The notes under the pieces are model-generated. The model searched no databases. It was not told where the DNA came from and saw only the letters and a program-made list of their open reading frames with translations. This document shows positions 36,701-43,475 of a stretch of 45,826 bases of DNA, piece after piece; position 1 is the stretch's first letter; each line of letters starts with the position of its first letter. A program made the position numbers and the translations under genes. This DNA is from Azohydromonas lata NBRC 102462 (GTDB lineage Bacteria; Pseudomonadota; Gammaproteobacteria; Burkholderiales; Burkholderiaceae_C): the NCBI RefSeq assembly GCF_001571085.1, contig NZ_BCTC01000051.1, positions 1 to 45,826 on the forward strand, written 5' to 3'.

Positions 36701-36807
36701 CCAACATCGCCCGGTATGACCGGGCCGCGATGAGCCGTATGCCCGAGTTCGCCGCCCGTCAGTCACAGCAGCAAGGCCAGGCGCAGGCGCGCGCCCGTGC
36801 CCGGTGA
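33787..36807 (+). CDS. Large multidomain protein with PDZ and LPD7 domains
   Basis: A 1006-residue protein, likely a polyvalent protein linked to conjugation. Domains: an N-terminal region (1-200) with WNKVQPRTADGVWKL, unlike anything I know; a Pro/Gln linker; a helical region (254-348) with NENAQWHRDVADRRGL; two related repeats (about 366-447 and 519-600) sharing IDG, VDL, a GV/ELG turn and a final G.L.GE; a PDZ-like domain (about 645-730) with LGLTMRPL, GLLVGGVSGAANRAGVLPGDVLVAVNG and SSIDQVRA; an LPD7 domain (784-886) with EYRFRGEPGVLAFVDRG, AKGWKALALAGTEDFRR and AARGLPSSGYTP; and a C-terminal module (928-985) repeated in the 106-residue protein at 37951. No signal peptide. LPD7 is typical of large proteins near relaxases. 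It may be a transferred effector or a relaxosome factor; no nuclease motif is visible. Confidence 0.8.
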   Translation: MVDDKLPANRYELRMPGADTRIFTSADKVAAAFHAADADKMPSVHRFVRGQPETVVARTSPRLAQEYAGATLERIFKRKAVDPVPIEGERFRDAYYAAVDASLRMRLESVEDWNKVQPRTADGVWKLERATYDDLEALAFARPERARQAWMDHVGTRFDAPTLVDYETGQVVTLADTASLASARRLHEYRFGIALDAQQAPRQPQPKEQQPPAAAQAASEPTPSQDNGQRVVPLSSEPAGTVGVEQPPATPPRMQVGPNRHHWLNENAQWHRDVADRRGLTAGIEAEFAQGKTAKQVIKAMGKELEFLPIEDRPNFIVGVRATLGIPSQATSDGQQEFQAWKAEYDKRLASQSATPTQPQQEGPVMNLMRLQIDGVDVGRLAFEKHSTETGVFVDLTALDRSDKPVAQFTGVNKDELNSILGPTVGHEVAKFNGGKGEFRGEQLDVPAAEVAKAVKAAPAQQGPQAAAEQRPAQKQEPSSVARSRAPRKGQGMAEQQQGATTASSAQPTPSNSVEPANGLAYAIDGTAVESVKFNRRGQGTDQVVDLRGFNGKEPIIEAKGVPLAELGRVVGEAAAQHIAAAKGRTGTLKGEAAPGVGEVPTLAATAAARAGKATPQQAPVAAKQPKADAPAAGAAVSAAGPSDTVTVEVMRRGQRETISLQAGSSRELGLTMRPLQGDEARAAGLAGGLLVGGVSGAANRAGVLPGDVLVAVNGTPVSSIDQVRAAAANPAPAPSSTPAQQASAPSSGPAQQPAAVAPPIEEPPAVKARREAERLAIEALKASLAERFIVRAGHAADSTEYRFRGEPGVLAFVDRGSKLATDRNEADVARGIVDLAQAKGWKALALAGTEDFRRNVWREAAARGLPSSGYTPTKADQEWVAARQGAQQSNTVARTDAQQPAQQQAPRPAQPAAAVSPAGATSQQGPTKTQVMNAMRAGLRDLNMDKASSDRIMERLSVRLDGLLAQGKPLPNIARYDRAAMSRMPEFAARQSQQQGQAQARARAR

Positions 36808-36815
36808 GGTGCAAC

Positions 36816-37115
36816 ATGAATACACGCTTCAAACTGGTATTCGTGCGCGTGGCCGCCACGATGGCGGTGGCCGCTGCGGTGTCCGTCCCATGCGCCGCAC
36901 AGCACGGTGTGTCCCATGGGCCGGCAGACCCCTTGGCGCTGCACTCTCCCGAGCAGTGGCAACAGCTGCTGGACCAAGCCAAGGAAATCAACCAGCGGCT
37001 GGCTGAGGTCGAACGCCAGGTAGTTGAGCATTGCATTCAGCTCAACAGGTCTGGCCAACGGATTCCCGAGGTATGCCTGCAGCGGCTGCAATCCTCGTCA
37101 AAGGAGCAGCGGTGA
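36816..37115 (+). CDS. Small exported protein
   Basis: A 99-residue protein with a signal peptide (positively charged MNTRFK, hydrophobic VRVAATMAVAAAVSV, cleavage near CAAQ) and a mature coiled-coil-like helix (EQWQQLLDQAKEINQRLAEVERQVVEHC). Two cysteines (EHCIQL and EVCLQR) could make a disulfide. GAGGTG lies five bases before the ATG at 36816. It is in the cargo block directly behind the LPD7 gene and ahead of the next frame by two bases. Confidence 0.65.
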   Translation: MNTRFKLVFVRVAATMAVAAAVSVPCAAQHGVSHGPADPLALHSPEQWQQLLDQAKEINQRLAEVERQVVEHCIQLNRSGQRIPEVCLQRLQSSSKEQR

Positions 37116-37117
37116 CC

Positions 37118-37945
37118 ATGCCAACCGATGACAAGTCATTGCCCAGCGTGCGCGATCTGCTGACGCAACTGCGCGCCGGTGAGATGGTGTGCGGCCACGG
37201 CCACACGCTCGCTCTGGCCGCGGGGATGGGGCCGTTCGTACTGCACTGCACGAATGCGGGCGGTGTGAGCTACTACGGCAGCCTCACGCGGCGGTACGTG
37301 GAGTGGTGGCGCTCAAGGTTGATCGCGGGCCAGAGCATCGGCGAGACGACGCCGTACATTGCCGTTGCAGAGCCTGACGCGCAGTCCATTGACGAGGTGG
37401 TCGACCGCTTCTTCGACGCCTTCGGGAATGACGTCGGTGCCGGTGCTCAGATGGACGCCGAGCCGGCGCCGGAAGTCCTGGGTCCCTGGGCGTGCCAGGT
37501 CATTGCGGCGCAGCTTGTGAAGCTCCTGGACGACGAGCGATTCAGCATCTGGGAGGTGGACAGCCTGGGGCACGCCTTCAGGTCCATATTTCCCAAGATC
37601 GGCCGCACGTGGCATCGGCCCCGGGACCATGCCGACTACGCTGCCCTGCAGGTGCTGCACTACGACACCTATCAAACGATGGACCGCGACGTCGCCGAGG
37701 GCCTGCCTGACGCCGTGCTGCGGGTCCTGGACCTGGACTACCCGCTGCTGCACGAACTGCTGGGCGACCGTGCCGAGATGGTCATTGCACGCTTTGCGCG
37801 AGGCATCGTGCCGCCAGCACCTGTGCCGGTCGTTGAGGTTGACCTGCTGATGCCGAAAGTCGCGCCCGAATCGTTCACGCGGCCGGTGTCCGGCTGGCGG
37901 CGCTTTTTCCGCGTGGGCTCAACGCCTGCCAGCCGGGCTGGCTGA
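37118..37945 (+). CDS. Hypothetical cargo protein
   Basis: A 275-residue soluble protein I do not recognise. Its N-terminal half has LRAGEMVCGHGHTLALAAGMGPFVLHCTNAGG, then YVEWWRSRL and an acidic DEVVDRFFDAFGND helix; the C-terminal half has LDYPLLHELLGDRAEMVIARFARG. No membrane segment is present. Either the ATG at 37118 or an in-frame GTG at 37112 could start it; AAGGAG is closer to the GTG. It lies between two small cargo genes, with ends only a few bases apart, so it belongs to the same operon. Confidence 0.6.
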   Translation: MPTDDKSLPSVRDLLTQLRAGEMVCGHGHTLALAAGMGPFVLHCTNAGGVSYYGSLTRRYVEWWRSRLIAGQSIGETTPYIAVAEPDAQSIDEVVDRFFDAFGNDVGAGAQMDAEPAPEVLGPWACQVIAAQLVKLLDDERFSIWEVDSLGHAFRSIFPKIGRTWHRPRDHADYAALQVLHYDTYQTMDRDVAEGLPDAVLRVLDLDYPLLHELLGDRAEMVIARFARGIVPPAPVPVVEVDLLMPKVAPESFTRPVSGWRRFFRVGSTPASRAG

Positions 37946-37950
37946 AGGCC

Positions 37951-38271
37951 ATGGCCTGCGGGAACACCAACGCAGACCAAGTGGCGCGCCTGGTGCCCGC
38001 TCAGTGCAGCAGAGTGCCGGCGTCGAAAGCGCAGCTCATGGACGCCATGAAGTCCGCGCTCAAGGGCATGAGCCTTGACGCGAATTCGGCGCAGCGCGTC
38101 CGCTCGCGGCTGTCCAAGGAGTTGGATGGGATGCTGGCCAGGGGCCGGACGTTGCTCTCGCTCGGTCGGATCGACACGGCCACGGTGAATCAGCTGCCGT
38201 GCACGGTGCGGCAGGTCCAGCAAGGGCAGTCTCGGCAGGTTGGCCAGCCCCGGACGGGCCGCGGCCGTTGA
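37951..38271 (+). CDS. Small protein with the C-terminal module of the LPD7 protein
   Basis: A 106-residue protein. Residues 28-83 align without gaps to residues 930-985 of the PDZ-LPD7 protein encoded at 33787, with about two fifths of positions identical: both show M-x-A-M, a central D-x-x-S, R-L-S, L-D-G-x-L-A-x-G and a final R-x-D. Both also end in Gln/Gly/Arg-rich tails. The N-terminus (MACGNTNADQ) is unlike the rest. The module may be a shared transfer signal or an interaction domain. It starts six bases after the previous stop. Confidence 0.6.
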   Translation: MACGNTNADQVARLVPAQCSRVPASKAQLMDAMKSALKGMSLDANSAQRVRSRLSKELDGMLARGRTLLSLGRIDTATVNQLPCTVRQVQQGQSRQVGQPRTGRGR

Positions 38272-38291
38272 CGCAGCACAGGAGGTGCGGC

Positions 38292-38606
38292 ATGGCACTC
38301 GATTCCGATTCCTGGCCGGACAAGTGGGGGCGCGCCTTCGAAAACGCCGCCATGTACGGCGACGCGCTGCTGTTTCCGGCGCTGCTGGCAATACCGGCCC
38401 TGCTGCACCGCACCGAGGGCCTGATGTCGGGCATGGCGCTGGCGGTTGCGCTGCTGTGGGCCAAGCGCCGCGTGCGGCGCGTCAGGCAAGCCAAGGCCGG
38501 GATCCGGCTCTACCGCTACGGCACCTGGCGCTTCCTGAAATTCATCTTCTGGGTGCTGGCCATCGGCCTGGTGCTCATGCTGAAAGCGAAGCTGGACGGG
38601 CATTAA
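38292..38606 (+). CDS. Small membrane protein of the cargo block
   Basis: A 104-residue protein with about three membrane segments (YGDALLFPALLAIPALLH, MSGMALAVALLWA and FLKFIFWVLAIGLVLML) and a basic stretch KRRVRRVRQAKAG between the second and third. AGGAGG lies six bases before the ATG, a strong site. Function unknown; it may be an accessory of the transfer machine such as an entry-exclusion protein, which often are small membrane proteins at the end of such operons. Confidence 0.65.
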   Translation: MALDSDSWPDKWGRAFENAAMYGDALLFPALLAIPALLHRTEGLMSGMALAVALLWAKRRVRRVRQAKAGIRLYRYGTWRFLKFIFWVLAIGLVLMLKAKLDGH

Positions 38607-38803
38607 ACAACATACGCGACCCACCACCCCAACCCCAAAAACCCCCTCCCCTGTCCCGCCCTGACTTCTCCTTCATCCACCTTGAACAAGGGCGGGCCCA
38701 AACAGGGAGCCGAGGTACGCGGGATAGGGGTCCGGTATGTGGCGTGGTTTGTTCGCAGCTGTTTTTGATTCTCAACTGCCGCTTTGGCGGCCAGGAGGCT
38801 GAC

Positions 38804-39217
38804 ATGAATACGCGCAGCAGCAATGCCGACCCCGTGCTCTTTCTGATCGTCGCTGTCGTGGTGGCCGCCGCGTTCGGCATCTACCAGCTCGCGTCGACGC
38901 TGGGACTGGACTTCAAGACCATGCTCGGCGTCCTGCTCCTGTCTGCGACGGTAGTGGCCCTTGCAGGGCTTTGCGTGTATTTCGGGCGCGATGCCGAGTT
39001 CGTGCACATCAGTGAAACCTGGCCGCTGCTGCTGGCGCTGGAATACATGGCCTGGTGGCCGGCGATGAATGTGTGGGCCGCAGGTCCGCTCTCGGCATAC
39101 ATGCCTGACTTTTATCCGGTAGTTTGGTGGAATGCCTGGTACACCCGCGCAGGTGTCTTGGCGGTTTGCATCGGGGCTTGGTTCCTCCTGCGGCATCGGC
39201 GCACGTCCTACTACTGA
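38804..39217 (+). CDS. Membrane protein of the cargo block
   Basis: A 137-residue protein with three or four membrane segments: VLFLIVAVVVAAAFGIYQL, MLGVLLLSATVVALAGLCVYF, a tryptophan-rich section (MAWWPAMNVW, VVWWNAWY) and GVLAVCIGAWFLL. AGGAGG lies six bases before the ATG. It is separated from the previous gene by about 200 bases, which contain a C-rich stretch at about 38620-38660, so it may be transcribed separately. Not recognised. Confidence 0.65.
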   Translation: MNTRSSNADPVLFLIVAVVVAAAFGIYQLASTLGLDFKTMLGVLLLSATVVALAGLCVYFGRDAEFVHISETWPLLLALEYMAWWPAMNVWAAGPLSAYMPDFYPVVWWNAWYTRAGVLAVCIGAWFLLRHRRTSYY

Positions 39218-39284
39218 ATTCAGCTTTTCTCACGTGGGGCGCCTGCGCCTGCACAGACCTCTTTCCTGCTTCTACAAGGGATCA

Positions 39285-39551
39285 ATGATGGAACCCTCAA
39301 CCCGCAAAGGCATCGCCCTGTTCATCTGCGATGAGCTGCTCACTCTCGCATTTCAAGTGGCTGCCTGCTTCTTGTTCTACAAGATCAGCAGCGGGTGGAT
39401 TGTCAGCCAGCTACTGGAAAACGGTGGCGTTGCACCCTCTCAAACCGTCCTGACCTTGCTGGCTCTCATGGCTTTCGGTATCTGGATCTCCCTGGGGATC
39501 GGCTCCTGTTTGGCCTCGCTGATGATGCCAGTCTCTCATGAGCGGCGTTAA
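39285..39551 (+). CDS. Small membrane protein
   Basis: An 88-residue protein with two membrane segments (LTLAFQVAACFLFYKI and VLTLLALMAFGIWISLGIGSCLASLMM). Two consecutive ATGs occur at 39285 and 39288, with AAGGG close upstream. It is less GC-rich than the T4SS genes. Not recognised. It is 12 bases upstream of a gene that has been truncated by an insertion sequence. Confidence 0.6.
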   Translation: MMEPSTRKGIALFICDELLTLAFQVAACFLFYKISSGWIVSQLLENGGVAPSQTVLTLLALMAFGIWISLGIGSCLASLMMPVSHERR

Positions 39552-39563
39552 AGGCAGTCACCC

Positions 39564-39740
39564 ATGAAAAGACTGTTCCCTTTCAACGAGGCGCTCAATG
39601 CCGCGCATGACGATGTGCTGGCCGTCATGGCCGGCGATATCAGTCTCCCGGTAGGAGCACTTTACATTGGTGATGGCAAGTCCGGCCCCGCCGTGTTCTA
39701 CACAGAGCAAAGCGGGAACACTGGCGCGCGTCAACATAGT
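39564..39740 (+). pseudogene. 5' fragment of a cargo gene cut by an insertion sequence
   Basis: The frame encodes about 59 host residues (MKRLFPFNEALNAAHDD and GDISLPVGALYIGDGKSG among them) and then runs into DNA that belongs, on the other strand, to an IS3-family transposase. The frame happens to stay open to 39902, but the part after about residue 59 is antisense IS sequence, not host protein. The remainder of the gene is not found to the right. No family is recognised. Confidence 0.6.
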
Positions 39741-40135
39741 TGTCGCCTGACCTATGCAGCCAGCGGCTGTTTATTCCGGACCGGCACGTGTGCGGCTACG
39801 ACGGCATCGCGCTCAGGGTTGAGGGTCACGGCGGCGACTGGAGTCCAGTTGCGAGTGCCACGTGACCAGCGACGTGGATGGAGATCTCGGGCTTCGCTGT
39901 AGAGCACGTGACGGGCGGCCAAGATGCTCGTGTCCTGGCCCGCATGGCGTTGTGCCGGACTGACGTATTGGATCCCGCTGTGCCGATGCTCATGGTTGTA
40001 CCAATGAACGAAGCGTGCGGCCCAACTGCGGGCGTCGGCCAAGTCCGCGAAGCCTTTGCTGGGGAACTCCGGGCGGTACTTGGCGGTGCGGAACAGGGAC
40101 TCGACGTAGGCGTTAGAGCGAGCAGTCAACTGCAC
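39741..40135 (-). mobile_element. IS3-family insertion sequence remnant, transposase C-terminal part
   Basis: The minus strand encodes the last 127 residues of an IS3-type OrfB transposase: SNAYVESLFRTAKYRPEFP carries the region of the catalytic Glu, then WAARFVHWYNHEHRHSGIQYVSPAQRH, the hallmark C-terminal signature, then LHPRRWSRGTRNWTPVAAVTLNPER. The N-terminal part with the first two acidic residues and the OrfA gene are missing; the sequence changes character before the GTG at 40135. The outer end, TGTCGCCTGACC near 39741, is my estimate of the IS terminus. It interrupts the cargo gene at 39564. Confidence 0.8.
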
Positions 40136-40167
40136 CTCTTGGGCCCATCGAGCGACGACTTTTTCGG

Positions 40168-40407
40168 GTGACCCATCCGTACCATCCGCTCTTCGGTCAG
40201 CAGTTCGACTTGGTCATGCGTGGCCAGAACTGGCACGAGGACAGCGCATTCTTTCGGGGCCGTGAAGGCCGGTTGCGCTCTATTCCTGCGAACTGGACGG
40301 ATCTCGTCGCAGAAGATCCGTTCAATGTCGTCGCCGCCGGCCGGGCTGCGCTTCGGACTCAGGAACTGCTCGATCTGGCGCGCCTCGTCAGTGCACTTCA
40401 GCCCTGA
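40168..40407 (+). CDS. DUF5372-like protein of the serine-recombinase element
   Basis: A 79-residue protein starting with GTG: THPYHPLFGQQFDLV, then GQLRSIPANWTDL-type and AAGRAALRTQELLDLARLV segments. From memory this matches the DUF5372 family, small proteins found beside large serine recombinases in Burkholderiales and Xanthomonadales elements. There is no ribosome site, and the upstream DNA is the end of the IS remnant, so the gene may have lost its own promoter and leader. Function unknown. Confidence 0.5.
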   Translation: MTHPYHPLFGQQFDLVMRGQNWHEDSAFFRGREGRLRSIPANWTDLVAEDPFNVVAAGRAALRTQELLDLARLVSALQP

Positions 40408-40610
40408 GATGGGCGCCGGCGTGTAAGGTTGAATATGTGTGGGCTGTAAGGCCGATTATGTCTTTGCCGAATAATATTTAGCAGCAAGCCGTTGCCGTAT
40501 GCGTTGAACTTTGAGGGTCTTGAAGCAGAGCTGTAAATCTCCTTGAATTCCAAGCGCCACGCTACATAATTACTTTTACAGCAACAGTACCGCCAACTTC
40601 CGAGGTAACC
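40408..40610. promoter_or_regulatory. AT-richer leader of the element's HTH gene
   Basis: About 200 bases distinctly richer in A and T than the surroundings (around 40460-40590), just upstream of GAGGTAACC and the ATG at 40611. It is the likely promoter of the HTH-recombinase operon. No exact -35/-10 pair is claimed. Confidence 0.35.
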
Positions 40611-40917
40611 ATGGACGCTGACCAGGGCAAGCACGACAAGAACGTGATCCTGCACCAGCACGCCACGCTCAACCCTCGACCCGACGGCGTCATGCATCCG
40701 CTGTTCAAGGGCAGCGAGTTCTTCGACCCCAACGATCTGCTGCAGGTGAAGTACGAGATGCTGCGGCTCGTTCATATCGACAAGCGCCCCATCAGCGAAG
40801 CCGCCAAGACCTGTGGCCTCTCGCGCCCGGCCTTTTACCAGGCGCAGGAGTCGTTCCGGCAAGGCGGTCTGGCCGGTTTGATTGCCCACAAGCCTGGACC
40901 GCATGGCGCGCACAAGC
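40611..40917 (+). pseudogene. HTH-domain gene of the recombinase element, 5' part (split by a transposon)
   Basis: Encodes the first 102 residues of a helix-turn-helix protein: an N-terminal part with VMHPLFKGSEFFDPNDLLQVKYEMLRL, then ISEAAKTCGLSRPAFYQAQESFRQGGLAGLI, a helix-turn-helix, then KPGPHGAHK. The gene is interrupted after C40917 by a complete transposon; its 3' part resumes at 44422. GAGGT lies six bases before the ATG. The intact protein would have 156 residues and is related to HTH proteins that precede serine recombinases; the open frame continues into the transposon to 41081, giving a possible chimera. Confidence 0.8.
40913..40917. repeat. Target-site duplication, left copy
   Basis: CAAGC directly abuts the left transposon end TGT. 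The same five bases follow the right end at 44417-44421. A 5-bp duplication is usual for Tn7-, Mu- and Tn5053-like transposition. Confidence 0.85.
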
Positions 40918-40928
40918 TGTTGTCTCCC
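40918..40928. repeat. Left terminal inverted repeat of the transposon
   Basis: TGTTGTCTCCC, exact inverse of the right end at 44406-44416. Beyond these 11 bases the two ends diverge. Confidence 0.88.
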
Positions 40929-41096
40929 GGGCTTTTCCACCTTGTCTTTCCCACGCAGTTTTGTGACGCGGGACGCGCGACTTCCCGCATTGGGCCCCCA
41001 GGTGAAGCAGTGTGGGACGGTGGCGTAATGCGGATGGGCAACGAAGACGGCCCGGGGATGCCGGGCCGTGTTGCTTGGTGAGAGAGCCGAACTGGA

Positions 41097-41303
41097 TCAG
41101 AACGGCAGGCCGTCGTCCGGGGGCGGCGTGGGGTCGAAGGGCAAGTCGTTGTGGCGCTGACGGCGCTGCCAGCGTTCGATCTGCGGCGCGTAGTGATGGC
41201 GCACGCACGCCAGCAGCTGCTCCAGGATGTCGAGCAGTTGCACCGCGGCCTGGTCGGAGATCCTGGGCAGCAGCATGGGCACGAGGACGGTGCGGCGCTT
41301 CAT
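41097..41303 (-). CDS. Small transposon protein
   Basis: A 68-residue protein, the last gene of the transposon operon; its ATG overlaps the ATPase stop by four bases (ATGA). It has a helical central part (DQAAVQLLDILEQLLACVRHHY), a basic patch (IERWQRRQRHND) and a proline-rich end (PFDPTPPPDDGLPF). No family is recognised; by position it may be an accessory of transposition, as with small third genes in related transposons. Confidence 0.6.
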   Translation of the reverse strand: MKRRTVLVPMLLPRISDQAAVQLLDILEQLLACVRHHYAPQIERWQRRQRHNDLPFDPTPPPDDGLPF

Positions 41304-42097
41304 TGCACTTCCTCAACGGCGCGGTGGACGTGCTCGGGGTCGATCTGCCGCGCCTTGGCCAGCGCGGCGGCCGACAGCGCGTAGTGGGCGATGCGGTTGA
41401 CCTTGCGCGGCAGGCCGTGGGTGGCCTGGTACAGCGCCTCGACGGCGCCAGGCTCGAACAGCGGCAAGCTGGTGCCGGCCAGCTGCAGCCGGTGGTCGAG
41501 GTAGGCGCCGAGCTCGTCGCGGGCCAGGCCGCCGAGGTGGTAGCGCACGACGATGCGCTGGGCCAGCGACTCGTGCACGGCCATGGCCAGGCGCCGGCGC
41601 AGCTCGGTCAAGCCCACCAGCAGCAGGCACAGCCGCGGCGCGGCGTCCATCTCGTAGTTGGTCAGCAGCCGCAGGTCTTCGAGTACGTCGTTGCGCAGGT
41701 GTTGGGCCTCGTCCACGACCAGCACGGGATGGATGTGGCATTCGACGGCCAGGCGGCAGACCTCGGTATGGATGGCACGGTAGGCGGCGGCGCGGTTGCG
41801 CTCCACCGGCAGCCCGAGCTGCCAGGCGATGGCCTTGTACATGTCCATCACGTTCCCGGTGGACAGCGGCACGTAGAACAGCCGGTGCAGCCCCGGGTGC
41901 AGCGTGGCGGCGAGCCGGCGGCACGCCGTGGTCTTGCCCGAGCCGACCTCGCCGGTGATCAAGCCGATACCGCGCAGCTCCACCAGGTGGGTCAGCCGTA
42001 CCTGCGCCTCGCACACGGCGCTGGAGGCGAACAGTTCGTCGGGCTCGAGCGCACGCTCGAAGGGGTAGTGCGTCAGACCGAAGTGGGTCAGGTACAT
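41300..42097 (-). CDS. ExeA/TniB-type AAA+ ATPase of the transposon
   Basis: A 265-residue ATPase opening with YLTHFGLTHYPFERALEPDEL, the ExeA family start. Walker A is GEVGSGKTT (residues 49-57), Walker B VLVVDEAQHL (about 132-141), followed by LLVGLTELRRRL, the sensor 1 region, and an arginine-rich HGLPRKVNRIA segment typical of sensor 2. In this setting it would act as the target-selecting or transposase-activating ATPase, like TniB, IstB or MuB. Its start overlaps the transposase stop by one base (TGATG). Confidence 0.88.
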   Translation of the reverse strand: MYLTHFGLTHYPFERALEPDELFASSAVCEAQVRLTHLVELRGIGLITGEVGSGKTTACRRLAATLHPGLHRLFYVPLSTGNVMDMYKAIAWQLGLPVERNRAAAYRAIHTEVCRLAVECHIHPVLVVDEAQHLRNDVLEDLRLLTNYEMDAAPRLCLLLVGLTELRRRLAMAVHESLAQRIVVRYHLGGLARDELGAYLDHRLQLAGTSLPLFEPGAVEALYQATHGLPRKVNRIAHYALSAAALAKARQIDPEHVHRAVEEVQ

Positions 42098-43443
42098 CAC
42101 CGCTCCTTGTCGTTGGGGCCGCGCAGGTGGCGCAGAGCCAGGCCCGTGGGGCGAGGCGCCGAGGCCGGCGCGTCGGGCTCCAGGACCTGGGTGGGACGGC
42201 GCCGGCGCACGAAGCAGTTGGCGTAGGCGTCGAGTGCCCGGGCGCGCTCGACGAAGCGCCCGTCGTGCCAGACGTCGATGCCGCGCGAGGCGGCGGTGGC
42301 CGGGTCGTAGCGCAGCGTCACGGTCTGGCCCACGAGCGTGGCATCGAGCTCGAAGAGCCGGCCATCGAGGCTGACGGTGTGGTCGCGCTGCACGCGGCGC
42401 TTGGCCTCGAAGAGGAACAGCTCGTCGAGGTCGAGCCTGGGATCGAGCAGGCGCGGCGGCTGCTCGCTCTGGGCCCAGCGCTCCATGGGCGTAAGCCCGT
42501 CCAGGCCCCGGTGTGGGCTGTGGTGGTACTCGCCCTCCACCCAGGCCCACAGTCGGCGGTTGAGGGCTTCGAGGCTGGCGGTATCGGCCTCGGTCAGGGT
42601 GGGCAGCAGCTGGGCCCGTACCGTGCGGAACCAACGTTCCTGCTTGCCCTTACCCTGGGGTTGGTAGGGCCGGGCATGGATCAGCGCCACGCCCAGCCGG
42701 GCGCACACCAGGGCCAGCTGCTGCGAGCGGTAGTTGGCGCCGTTGTCCACGTACAGGCGCTGCGGGGTGCCGCGGCGCAGCAGGGCCTGCTTGAAGACGG
42801 GCAGGAACGCCTGGGTGTTCTCGGACAGGGCGAAGGCGCAGTACGGCACCACGCGCGTGGCGTCGTCGAGGAACGCGATCAGGTAGGTCTTGCGCCGCAC
42901 GCGCGATCCCGTCAGCGTGACGCTGGGGCCGTGCATCACGTCACTCATCCACAGCTGCCCCGGGTGCGCGAAGGCGAAGCGCCGGCGGTCCTGGTCGCCG
43001 CAGTCCTGGGCGGCGCTGCCGCGCTCCATCAGCCCGGCGCGCTGCAGCAGCCGGTGCACGGTCGAGGCCGCGGGGCCGGCCGACTCCGTCGGCGTCGGCC
43101 CCAGGGCGGCGATCAGTTGCGCGATCGACAGGTAGGGCTGCTCTTCCTTGAGGCTCAGCAGCGCGTCGGCCGTGGCCTGCGACAGCGCGCGCGAGCGTCC
43201 CCGGTCGCTGCGGTCCTTGGGGAACAGCGCGTCGAAGCCGCCGCGCCGGTAGTCCTTGAGCCAGTGGCGCAGCGTCTCGGCCGCCACCCGGGTGCGGCTG
43301 CTGCCGGGGATGACGTACTCCAGCGCAGCCTTCTCCCGCAGCCGCGGGTACAGGCCACGGCTGCCCAGGGGCATGTGCAGCAAGTCGGCGATGAGCCCGT
43401 AGCGGAACAGGGCCACGGCCTGGGCGTGTGCGGGATCGGTCAC
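42097..43443 (-). CDS. DDE transposase of the transposon
   Basis: A 448-residue DDE integrase-type transposase. An N-terminal helix-turn-helix (residues about 50-80, RVAAETLRHWLKDYRRGGF) binds the transposon ends. Catalytic residues are visible as Asp168 (WMSDVMHG), Asp233 (YVDNGANY) and Glu269 (GKGKQERWF). A C-terminal Mu-type beta-barrel region includes VSLDGRLFELDATLVGQTVTLRYDP. It is similar in layout to TniA/Tn552-type transposases and intact. It is encoded between the ATPase gene and the DUF6431-like gene; the preceding gene ends 32 bases upstream of its start. Confidence 0.9.
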   Translation of the reverse strand: MTDPAHAQAVALFRYGLIADLLHMPLGSRGLYPRLREKAALEYVIPGSSRTRVAAETLRHWLKDYRRGGFDALFPKDRSDRGRSRALSQATADALLSLKEEQPYLSIAQLIAALGPTPTESAGPAASTVHRLLQRAGLMERGSAAQDCGDQDRRRFAFAHPGQLWMSDVMHGPSVTLTGSRVRRKTYLIAFLDDATRVVPYCAFALSENTQAFLPVFKQALLRRGTPQRLYVDNGANYRSQQLALVCARLGVALIHARPYQPQGKGKQERWFRTVRAQLLPTLTEADTASLEALNRRLWAWVEGEYHHSPHRGLDGLTPMERWAQSEQPPRLLDPRLDLDELFLFEAKRRVQRDHTVSLDGRLFELDATLVGQTVTLRYDPATAASRGIDVWHDGRFVERARALDAYANCFVRRRRPTQVLEPDAPASAPRPTGLALRHLRGPNDKER

Positions 43444-43475
43444 GAAGCGCTCCTCCTGGTGGAAGAGTTCCGACC

